Shown here in pieces: positions 44,309 to 52,224 of a stretch of DNA of 64,000 nucleotides. The notes below the pieces were generated by a model. The model was not told the DNA's origin. It ran no database searches and saw only the letters and a program-made list of their open reading frames with translations. The first letter of the stretch is position 1. Every line of letters starts with the position of its first letter. Made by a program: the position numbers and the translations under genes. Origin of the DNA: Aquimarina longa SW024 (GTDB lineage: Bacteria > Bacteroidota > Bacteroidia > Flavobacteriales > Flavobacteriaceae); the NCBI RefSeq assembly GCF_001401755.1, contig NZ_KQ474100.1, positions 373,681 through 437,680 of the forward strand. The letters run 5' to 3'.

Positions 44309-46792
44309 ATGAAAAAAGAATTTTTAATTATTTTATTCATCATCATTTTCCAACAAAGTTTTTCTCAAATCTATATTAAAGGTAAGGTTACAGATCATAA
44401 ACAAACTCCTATTCTAGGAGCTACAATATCGTTTAGTAATGGAGAAAAAGATGGTGGAATTATTTCTAATGAAGAAGGACAATTCAATTTTATTGTACCA
44501 CAAACAGGAACCTATAAGATAAAAATAAGCTTTGTTGGATTTATTCCTATTACAAAAGTGTATGATTTCCTTGATAATAAAAGTTATGATCTTGGTACTA
44601 TAGTATTACAAGGAGATATACAACAACTCCAAACAATAGAAATCGTAGGTCGTATCAAACGAGATTATGCTAGCGACTATTCTTTCTCGGCTACAAAAAT
44701 AGCTATCGCAAATAAAGAGCTACCACAATCTATTTCTTCTGTTACAAAAGAATCAATCGCCGACAGGCAAGCTTTTCAATTATCAGATGCTATAAAAACA
44801 GCTAGTAGTGTAATCCCCAATAGTTTTTATAATCAATTTTCTATTAGAGGTTTAAACCAAAATGAAGAGGGTGCTATTATTAATGGAATGCGTACACACC
44901 AATATTTCTTTACCCAACCTATCACAAGTAATATCGAACGAGTAGAAGTTGTAAAAGGCCCTGCCAGTGCGACTTTCTCTAGTGTAGATCCTGGTGGTAG
45001 TATTAACTTGGTTACAAAAAAACCTTTGCATATAAATCGAAATGAAGTAAACCTCAGTGTCGGGAGTTATAGTACATCTAGAGCAACAATAGATTTTACA
45101 GGACCTCTAAACGAAGATAAAACCTTGTTGTATCGTGTAAATGGAGCATATCAGGAAGGAAAAAGCTTCAGAGATTTGCAAGGACAAAAAACGTTATTAA
45201 TATCTCCTTCATTTTCTTATATCCCAAATGATAAAACAGCTGTTAATGCAGAGCTTATCTATAGTTCTATTGATACAAAACTAGATAGAGGACAACCCAT
45301 TTTTGGTGCCGTAGCAGGTAAAACTGATTTAAAAAGTACTCCTATAAGCTTGGCTCTTAATGCTACGAATGATTATCTCAAAAATAGAGAATTCATTTTT
45401 ATTACAAATCTATCTCATAAATTTACAGATAAAATTACGTTCAATGGCACTTACATGAAGCAAACATGGAGTGAGGATCTAGCAGAACATCGAACAGAAA
45501 ACAAATTTGCTGTTGATAAAAATGGAAACGAAGTCTCTACATTAGCAGCAATGCGATTTTGGATAAGACAGCATAACTGGAATACTGATAACCTAAATGC
45601 TTATCTAAATTTTGATATTGATCTAGGTAATATACACACCAAAACTCTAATAGGTTATGACATAAACAGATGGAAAAAACTAAAAGGAGGTGGGCTAAAC
45701 TCTGCTAGAGGTTATGTAAAAAAAGATGGTACTACTTCTAGAAAATATGACCCTGCAAAGAGTGATGAATTCGAAATGATAACTGTAAATGGTATAGAAA
45801 TACCTAAACCAAATGTTGATCATTTTGATTTAGAAAATCCGACATATACCATTAAGAAAATAGATAATTATATTTATTCAAACACTGCATTGGCATCCGC
45901 TTTAACAACTTCTCAGGCTGCATACATACAGACACAATTAAAGTGGAAAAAGTTATCTATTTTATTAGGATTAAGAAATGAATGGTTCAATGATATTACT
46001 AATTATGACACTAATAATGAAACTAAAATATCTCAATCAGAACTAATAGGTAGGGCTGGTATTACATACGCAATAAATGATGATATAAATGTATATGGAA
46101 CTTATCTAGAAGGATATCAGCCACATGCTAATACTGTTAATTTAGTATCTAATGCATATTATCTTCCTGCAGGTTCTTCATTAGATCCTTTACAAAGTGA
46201 TCTGTATGAAATCGGTGCTAAAATTGATTTGTTTAATGATAAAGTTAAACTAACTACATCTATATACTCTATTAACCAAAAAAATGTCTTAGTTGAAGAT
46301 CCTGATGATATTGGTAAGTACATTACTAGAGGTAAAGAAAGAAGTCGTGGTTTTGAAATGGAACTGGCCGGATATATTTTACCTAACTGGCAATTAAATG
46401 CTTCATATAGTTATATTGATGCTAGAATTATAAAATCAAATGATCCAAAACTAGATAATGCCCGAAAAGAAAACACTCCTATCCATAGCGGTACTATTTG
46501 GACAAGATATGATTTTGATTCAACATCTATTCTTAAAGATATAGGAGTAGGCTTAGGAATGCAACATCGAGAGGAAGTAATTCCTTGGTTTATTAGAGAT
46601 TTTACAGTGCCTTCCTACACCATATTTGATCTTGCATTATATTATACTCCTTCAAAGAAAAGAAATTTTCAAATAGCACTTAATGTCAATAATGTTTTAG
46701 ACGAAACCTATTGGATAGGAGCACAACACTATTTAAGATTATTTCCTGGTACGCCAAGAAACATAATGCTTACAACAACTTATAAATTTTAA
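44309..46792 (+). CDS. TonB-dependent siderophore-type receptor
   Basis: 827 residues: signal peptide (1-19), a carboxypeptidase-regulatory-like domain (about 22-105), a plug (about 135-235; ADRQAFQLSDAIKTASS, NQFSIRGLNQNEEGAIING, IERVEVVKGPASATFSSVDPGGSINLV in parts) and a barrel ending in TTTYKF. The plug wording matches the TonB-siderophore receptor family (FhuA/FecA-like). It lies inside an operon with the ABC ATPase and both DUF3526 permeases, so ligand import and transport across the inner membrane are probably linked. Confidence 0.93.
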   Translation: MKKEFLIILFIIIFQQSFSQIYIKGKVTDHKQTPILGATISFSNGEKDGGIISNEEGQFNFIVPQTGTYKIKISFVGFIPITKVYDFLDNKSYDLGTIVLQGDIQQLQTIEIVGRIKRDYASDYSFSATKIAIANKELPQSISSVTKESIADRQAFQLSDAIKTASSVIPNSFYNQFSIRGLNQNEEGAIINGMRTHQYFFTQPITSNIERVEVVKGPASATFSSVDPGGSINLVTKKPLHINRNEVNLSVGSYSTSRATIDFTGPLNEDKTLLYRVNGAYQEGKSFRDLQGQKTLLISPSFSYIPNDKTAVNAELIYSSIDTKLDRGQPIFGAVAGKTDLKSTPISLALNATNDYLKNREFIFITNLSHKFTDKITFNGTYMKQTWSEDLAEHRTENKFAVDKNGNEVSTLAAMRFWIRQHNWNTDNLNAYLNFDIDLGNIHTKTLIGYDINRWKKLKGGGLNSARGYVKKDGTTSRKYDPAKSDEFEMITVNGIEIPKPNVDHFDLENPTYTIKKIDNYIYSNTALASALTTSQAAYIQTQLKWKKLSILLGLRNEWFNDITNYDTNNETKISQSELIGRAGITYAINDDINVYGTYLEGYQPHANTVNLVSNAYYLPAGSSLDPLQSDLYEIGAKIDLFNDKVKLTTSIYSINQKNVLVEDPDDIGKYITRGKERSRGFEMELAGYILPNWQLNASYSYIDARIIKSNDPKLDNARKENTPIHSGTIWTRYDFDSTSILKDIGVGLGMQHREEVIPWFIRDFTVPSYTIFDLALYYTPSKKRNFQIALNVNNVLDETYWIGAQHYLRLFPGTPRNIMLTTTYKF

Positions 46793-46797
46793 AAACT

Positions 46798-48237
46798 ATG
46801 AGGAAGTCAGTAATCATAATAATCGCTAAACAGTTATGGAAGAATGCTTTTAGATCTAAAGTATTGCATGTTACTCTAACTTTAGCTATTATTTTAATAA
46901 CATTCGCAGCATATAGTGGATGGAAAAATTATAAAGATCAAAACCGTATTCGAAATTTTTATCAAGAAGAAGCAAGACACAGTTGGGAGAGTAATCCTGA
47001 TAAACACCCACATCGTATGGCTCATTATGGCTCATTTGCTTTTCGACTCAAACATAAATTAAGTTTGTTTGATTTTGGAATGGAAAACTACATCGGTAAT
47101 GCTGTTTTTTTAGAAGCTCATAAACAAAATACGATCAATTTTTCTGAAGCAAGTCTATCTACAGGCTTGCTTCGGTTTGGGGAAATTAACCTAGCAATGT
47201 TACTTAAAGTTATTTTCCCTCTACTTATTTTTTATTTAGGATTTGGAGTTATCGCTAATGAAAGGGAGAATAGTACTTTAAAAATAATGATTACTCAGGG
47301 TGCTTCTTGGAATGAAATACTTTTTGGAAAATCTCTTGGACTAATCGTTCTTTCAATGCTATTTTTTATCCCAGTAATGGTACTTACTCTGTTGTTTATA
47401 AGTACTACAGAAAACTATACTATAACATTTGCAGAAATGCTTAGATTCTTTATACTTATCATTACTTATTTACTGTTTTATGGAATTCTAAGTATTATTA
47501 CGATACTAGTTTCTGCGACAAGTACAACTGCCAAAAATTCTTTAATAAAACTACTGGGTATATGGCTCATTTTTATAATTATTCTTCCTAAAACATTACA
47601 AGCTTTAGGATACTACCTTTACCCTACTCCTTCAAAAATAGAATTTGAATCTATTGTAGAGAATGATCTAATAAAGGAAGGTGATAGCCATAATCCCGAT
47701 GATGCTCATTATAAAACAATCAGAGACTCTGTATTACTAGCAAATAATGTTACATCTGTAGATCAATTGCCTTTTAACTATGGAGGGTTTATTATGAATG
47801 AGAGTGAAAAAATTAGTTCGGCTATTTATAATAAACATCAAAAAGATTTATTTAACATTTACAAAAACCAAAATACCATCGAAAGGTTTTCTGCTTTAAT
47901 TAATCCATATACAGCAATAAAACATATTTCTATGGCTTTCTCAGGAACTGATTTTGCTTCATATATAGATTTTCAACATCAGGCAGAGCGTTATCGCTAT
48001 CAATTGGCGCAAAAGATGAATACCTTACAAATGGAATTTATTCCTAATAAAAGAACTGACAAACCTAATCGTATCGATAAAAGTCATTGGAAAGCATTTC
48101 CTGATTTTAAATATGATTTTTTATCCATAGGATCCATTCTTAAAAATGAGTTCTTATCTATTTTTTCCTTAATACTTTGGAGTATTCTTAGCATAATAAT
48201 AATGATCCGTTTATCCAAAAAAGCAAAAGCCATATAA
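46798..48237 (+). CDS. DUF3526 ABC permease, first of a pair
   Basis: 479 residues: N-terminal membrane segment (about 26-42), a periplasmic region with HPHRMAHYG and GMENYIGNAVFLEAHKQN, the DUF3526 signature, then five or six membrane segments with GFGVIANERENSTLKIMITQGAS. Family members are ABC-2 type permeases found with siderophore or heme-type TonB receptors. It forms a transporter with the ATPase at 43606 and the next permease; spacing is 5 bases before and 4 after. Confidence 0.88.
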   Translation: MRKSVIIIIAKQLWKNAFRSKVLHVTLTLAIILITFAAYSGWKNYKDQNRIRNFYQEEARHSWESNPDKHPHRMAHYGSFAFRLKHKLSLFDFGMENYIGNAVFLEAHKQNTINFSEASLSTGLLRFGEINLAMLLKVIFPLLIFYLGFGVIANERENSTLKIMITQGASWNEILFGKSLGLIVLSMLFFIPVMVLTLLFISTTENYTITFAEMLRFFILIITYLLFYGILSIITILVSATSTTAKNSLIKLLGIWLIFIIILPKTLQALGYYLYPTPSKIEFESIVENDLIKEGDSHNPDDAHYKTIRDSVLLANNVTSVDQLPFNYGGFIMNESEKISSAIYNKHQKDLFNIYKNQNTIERFSALINPYTAIKHISMAFSGTDFASYIDFQHQAERYRYQLAQKMNTLQMEFIPNKRTDKPNRIDKSHWKAFPDFKYDFLSIGSILKNEFLSIFSLILWSILSIIIMIRLSKKAKAI

Positions 48238-48241
48238 AACT

Positions 48242-49582
48242 ATGTATTCTATATTATTTAAATCTTTTATTCGATCCAAAATAGCAATTATTTCAATTGT
48301 TCTTCTTATGGGAGTAGGCTTAATAAGTATTCTTTTGGGAAAGCAATTTATCCAGAAACAAGAAAAAGCTATTTCAGAGGCTGAGTTATTTCAGAAAGAA
48401 AGTATTAAGAGAAATGTAATGTATCATAATGATGATATTGGATTATTACTTTACTATTTACGTTTTTCTTTAATTAAAGAACCAAATAATTTAACAGGGC
48501 TTTCTATAGGTCAGCGAGATGTAAATCCTTCTATACAAACTGTTACAATACGAGGACTTGAAGGTCAGAAATACGATACTGATTTTGAAAATCCTTCTCT
48601 TTTATTATCAGGAAATTTAGATTTAGGATTTGTAATTATTTACTTGTTTCCATTAGTACTCATTGCACTAACATTTAATTTATTTTCTGAAGAAAAAGAA
48701 CGTAAAACATGGCGGTTAATAGCTTCTCAGACAGCTTCTACTGTTAATTTTCTTTATAAAAAATTAACCATAAGAGTACTATTTTTATATATGATATTAA
48801 TCGTACTATTTTTATTAGCCATCAGTATTTTACAAATCCCAATTAATGAAGCGTTATTAGCATTCATTAGTATAAGTGTTTTTTATTTAGCATTTTGGAC
48901 ATCTTTATGTTTTCTTGTAGTTTCTTTTCAAAAAAACTCAAGCTTTAATGCTTTAGCATTACTTTCTGTCTGGATAACATTAACGATACTATTTCCTGCT
49001 ATTGTAAATAACTATGTTATGAATACATATCCTGTTCCGGAAGCTTTACGCACAATGATAGAACAACGAGATGGGTATCACGAAAAATGGGACGAGGCAA
49101 AAGAAGTAACTATGGATAATTTTTTTGCCCATTATCCACAATATAAAAAGTATCCAGTTCCTAAAGATAAATTTAGTTGGCTATGGTATTATGGGATGCA
49201 ACAAATGGGTGATGATGAATCTAGAGAATCTAGCAAAGAAATGAAAGAGAAAATATTGTTACGAGAAAGCATCAGTCAGACAATAGCGACTATCATACCT
49301 ACAATGCATACTCAATTGATGTTTAATCAAATTACACAAACAGATTTAAACAATCATATGCAGTTTTTAGATCATCTGGATAAATTCCATGAAGAATTGA
49401 GGCTATATTTTTATCCTAAAATATTTGAAAACTACCTCGTTAAAAATGAAGATTGGAGTAAATTCAAGCCAAAAATAGCTTTAATACAGAATCATATAAA
49501 TTGGGGGAAATCAATCTACTCTTTATTATTTATTACACTACTCATTTCTTTTTTAACATTTTTAAATTTGAGAAAAATATGA
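48242..49582 (+). CDS. DUF3526 ABC permease, second of a pair
   Basis: 446 residues with a similar plan: N-terminal membrane helix (about 15-32), a periplasmic part with FENPSLLLSGNLDLGFVIIY and NLFSEEKERKTWRLIASQTAS, then membrane helices and a C-terminal helix near 425-440. The long hydrophilic stretch (about 255-400) includes HYPQYKKYPVPKDKFSW. It is paralogous to the first permease in the core but the His-rich HPHRMAH motif is missing. Last gene of the operon; a hairpin follows at 49674. Confidence 0.85.
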   Translation: MYSILFKSFIRSKIAIISIVLLMGVGLISILLGKQFIQKQEKAISEAELFQKESIKRNVMYHNDDIGLLLYYLRFSLIKEPNNLTGLSIGQRDVNPSIQTVTIRGLEGQKYDTDFENPSLLLSGNLDLGFVIIYLFPLVLIALTFNLFSEEKERKTWRLIASQTASTVNFLYKKLTIRVLFLYMILIVLFLLAISILQIPINEALLAFISISVFYLAFWTSLCFLVVSFQKNSSFNALALLSVWITLTILFPAIVNNYVMNTYPVPEALRTMIEQRDGYHEKWDEAKEVTMDNFFAHYPQYKKYPVPKDKFSWLWYYGMQQMGDDESRESSKEMKEKILLRESISQTIATIIPTMHTQLMFNQITQTDLNNHMQFLDHLDKFHEELRLYFYPKIFENYLVKNEDWSKFKPKIALIQNHINWGKSIYSLLFITLLISFLTFLNLRKI

Positions 49583-49673
49583 ACTATTCTTATTTATATT
49601 AACTAAGTTTTTTATGTGAGCGTAACAGTTAGAATTACACTTTTATCTATAAGTCCTATATTATTACAGGATG

Positions 49674-49725
49674 ATAGGCTTACATTAAGCTATACTGCTA
49701 TCAGTATAACTTAATGTGAGCCTAT
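49674..49725 (+). terminator. Terminator-like hairpin after the ABC/TonB operon
   Basis: An imperfect 23-base stem: ATAGGCT and AGCCTAT at the ends, ACATTAAG with its complement in the middle and TATACT/AGTATA next to a 6-base loop, one wobble and one mismatch. A run of T follows about 10 bases later. The rest of the gap 49583-50157 shows no gene; short minus-strand open runs near 49920-49990 are too broken to call. Confidence 0.65.
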
Positions 49726-50157
49726 TAAAATCAAACTTTTTTTTAGAGAATATTTAGAAGAAATTAGTCTGTATTTGGAAAGCAATAAAATCTAATGATA
49801 ACTAATTGAGCTATTTATTAAACAATCACGAAATATATTTTTAAGACTCGTTACTCTATAGATCAGGAGAATCTATAGCATCAAAGTTCATGTTTTCACA
49901 TCCATTAAAAACATTCTCCATCGTTTGTCATTGAATAGTTCCCCTGCTAAGAATTTCTATGATTTTTTTCTTTATCTCCTGAGTCATTAAAATATAGTAT
50001 AAGTATAATCCAGATTATTCCTGAAAATTATTGTTTTTATTGTATCAACAAACCGAATTTTCTTTAATAAGGAGAATTCATTTTTTCTTTGTCAAAACTA
50101 TGTATAAATGTTAGTAAAAACGTTTCAAATTATAATTTTAAACCTATAAATAAAGGT

Positions 50158-51783
50158 TTAAGTACTCTTTTTTCTGTATTCTGAAGGTGTTATCCCTACT
50201 AAGTTTTTAAATGCTCTATTGAAAGATGTTTTACTTTTAAAACCTGCTTCGTAGCCGATAGCTACAATTTTATATTCTTCATAATTTGGGTTTTTCATTA
50301 ATTCTTTAACCTCATTTATTCTATATAAGTTTAAAAAATTATTGAAATTCTTTTGAAAACATACATTTAGAACTTCAGAAACCTGAGGGATATTCATTTG
50401 TAATGCTTTGGCTAAATCAGATTGCTTAAAATCTTCATTTAAATATGGCTTTTGTTCTTCCATATATTTTAATATTCGCTCTGCATATATATCTCTATTT
50501 TCAGAGCTTAATGAAGAGTTTTGGTACTTTACAGACCTATCAGATATTGATGTTGCTATAATACTTTCATTATTTCTTTTCATTATAGTATTAAGCTTGG
50601 ATCTAAGGCTTTGGTTTTCGTTTTCCAAAAGCTCTTTATATTGTAATAAGCTAGTAGATTCTTTTTCTAAAGAAATTTTTCTATTGAAAAAATATCCCCA
50701 TATACCGACAATAAGAATAACACATAGTACAGAACCAAAAATAATGATTTTCTTATTTTGCTTTACTAATGATTTTTTTTGTTTTTTAAAGAAAGTTGTC
50801 TGCTCTTTAAGCTCTCTCTCGGCTATAATACGTTTACCTTCAGAAAGAGTATTTAAATAAGAATCTTTTAATACCATATATTTTTTATGTTCTTCTACGG
50901 TTTTTTTAAAATCACCTTTTAATTCATAAACTTCTGCAAGATGTTCATGAACGTACATTTCTAAACTCAATAATTGGTTATTCTTGGCAATTTCTTGAGC
51001 AGTTGTAAGTATATCAATTGCTTCTGAAAGTCTATGAAGTCTAATGTATGATACCCCAATATGTAAATAAGAACTTACTTTACCTTTTATCGATTCTTCT
51101 TTTGTTATTAATTTTAATGCTTGTTTAGCATTAATGATAGCCTTTTGATATTTTTCTAATTTTATATACGCATCTGCAATATTGTTTAACGCTTTTATTT
51201 TCATATCATTCCTAGATAAGTCTGTAGCAAAACGATAAACTTTTTGACTACATAGTAATGATTTTTCATATTCTTTTTGATGCATCGCTGTAATTCCCAA
51301 AGCGTTATATGAAGCAATCAATACGTGTTCAGGATTTTTGTGATTCTTCGCTAGCCTTATAACTTTCTTAAAGGTTTGCTCAGCCTTATCATATTGCCCT
51401 AGGTTATTATATATATTACCTAAATTAGCCAAAATAATAATTCTTGTTTTAGAATTTTCTGGTAATTCTTTTGCGATATCTAATGCAGCAAGGTATTTTT
51501 TAAGGGATTCATCATACATATCTAGATTACTATAATAAATACCTTGCCCTACTACAGCTAAGACTTCTTCTTTTAAAAGATTATATTCTTTTGCTAATAT
51601 TTGTAGAGAATCTACATACTGTTTATATAATTCAAAATTCCCTGTTCTATATATAGCTTGTGACGCCTTTTCTAGTTTCTTAACTTTTTTTATTCCTACT
51701 GAATCTCTTACAATAGACTGTGATTGTATTGTATCATGAAATAGCATAATAGATATTAAAAAAAGTGATGCGAACTTAAGCAT
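50158..51783 (-). CDS. TPR-containing membrane AraC-family regulator
   Basis: 541 residues: signal/anchor peptide (1-21), about six TPR repeats (about 60-300; AILANLGNIYNNLGQYDKAEQTFKK pattern in several copies), a membrane segment (about 346-367), a coiled coil (about 375-405) and a C-terminal AraC HTH (about 435-541; DLAKALQMNIPQVSEVL, AIGYEAGFKSKTSFNRAFKNLVGITPSEY). The TPR part would lie in the periplasm and the HTH in the cytosol, so it may sense an envelope signal. Its position after the ABC/TonB cassette, facing it, makes that operon a candidate target. Confidence 0.9.
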   Translation of the reverse strand: MLKFASLFLISIMLFHDTIQSQSIVRDSVGIKKVKKLEKASQAIYRTGNFELYKQYVDSLQILAKEYNLLKEEVLAVVGQGIYYSNLDMYDESLKKYLAALDIAKELPENSKTRIIILANLGNIYNNLGQYDKAEQTFKKVIRLAKNHKNPEHVLIASYNALGITAMHQKEYEKSLLCSQKVYRFATDLSRNDMKIKALNNIADAYIKLEKYQKAIINAKQALKLITKEESIKGKVSSYLHIGVSYIRLHRLSEAIDILTTAQEIAKNNQLLSLEMYVHEHLAEVYELKGDFKKTVEEHKKYMVLKDSYLNTLSEGKRIIAERELKEQTTFFKKQKKSLVKQNKKIIIFGSVLCVILIVGIWGYFFNRKISLEKESTSLLQYKELLENENQSLRSKLNTIMKRNNESIIATSISDRSVKYQNSSLSSENRDIYAERILKYMEEQKPYLNEDFKQSDLAKALQMNIPQVSEVLNVCFQKNFNNFLNLYRINEVKELMKNPNYEEYKIVAIGYEAGFKSKTSFNRAFKNLVGITPSEYRKKST

Positions 51784-52007
51784 TAAAATTATTTATAATA
51801 TGAATTTGGTGTAATATAATAAACTAGTTTTAAAAAGTATGTTTTAGATAATTCTTGTTTTAAAAAACTGAGTTATCCTAAACATTTTCTAGCATTTATA
51901 TTATCTACATTACCTTCTAATATATTATTCAATAACCATCTTTAATATTATCTGAATAATTGTATTTTTTTCAGTATTGTTTCAGAAACTTCTTATCTAA
52001 AATGTTT

Positions 52008-52154
52008 TATTGCATTTGATAAATGTAAAAATTCATATAAACATGTTTTCTTTTGATGTTTAAGCCTTTCTTTGTTAAAAATTGTTCTATTTCTGCAGTT
52101 ATATTCTTTAAATTACTATCATTTAAACATATACATAATCGTCTAGTCCTCAAG
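52008..52154 (-). CDS. Possible small ORF (48 codons) after acnB
   Basis: A TTG-initiated frame lies 71 bases downstream of the acnB stop on the same strand and would encode a basic 48-residue peptide with Cys pair LCICLNDSN and EIEQFLTKKGL. There is no clear ribosome site. The rest of the gap 51784-52224 shows only a weak stem-loop (52184-52197) near the acnB end, perhaps its terminator. The ORF may be chance. Confidence 0.2.
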
Positions 52155-52224
52155 TTTAAACTTTATATAATCAAAAATTATAATGTCTTTAGACATAACT
52201 TAAATCTAATTAGTGTTTAAAAAC

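Noticed and set aside
49745..49770. A 19-base stretch AGAATATTTAGAAGAAATT found here and again at 62092
   Set aside because: In DNA this rich in A and T a match of this length between two places in 64 kb is not strong; the flanks do not match.
49860..49995. Minus-strand open run beginning with MTQEIKKKIIEILS in the gap after the ABC operon
   Set aside because: Only about 20 codons before a stop and no support in other frames; kept out of the features as probable chance.
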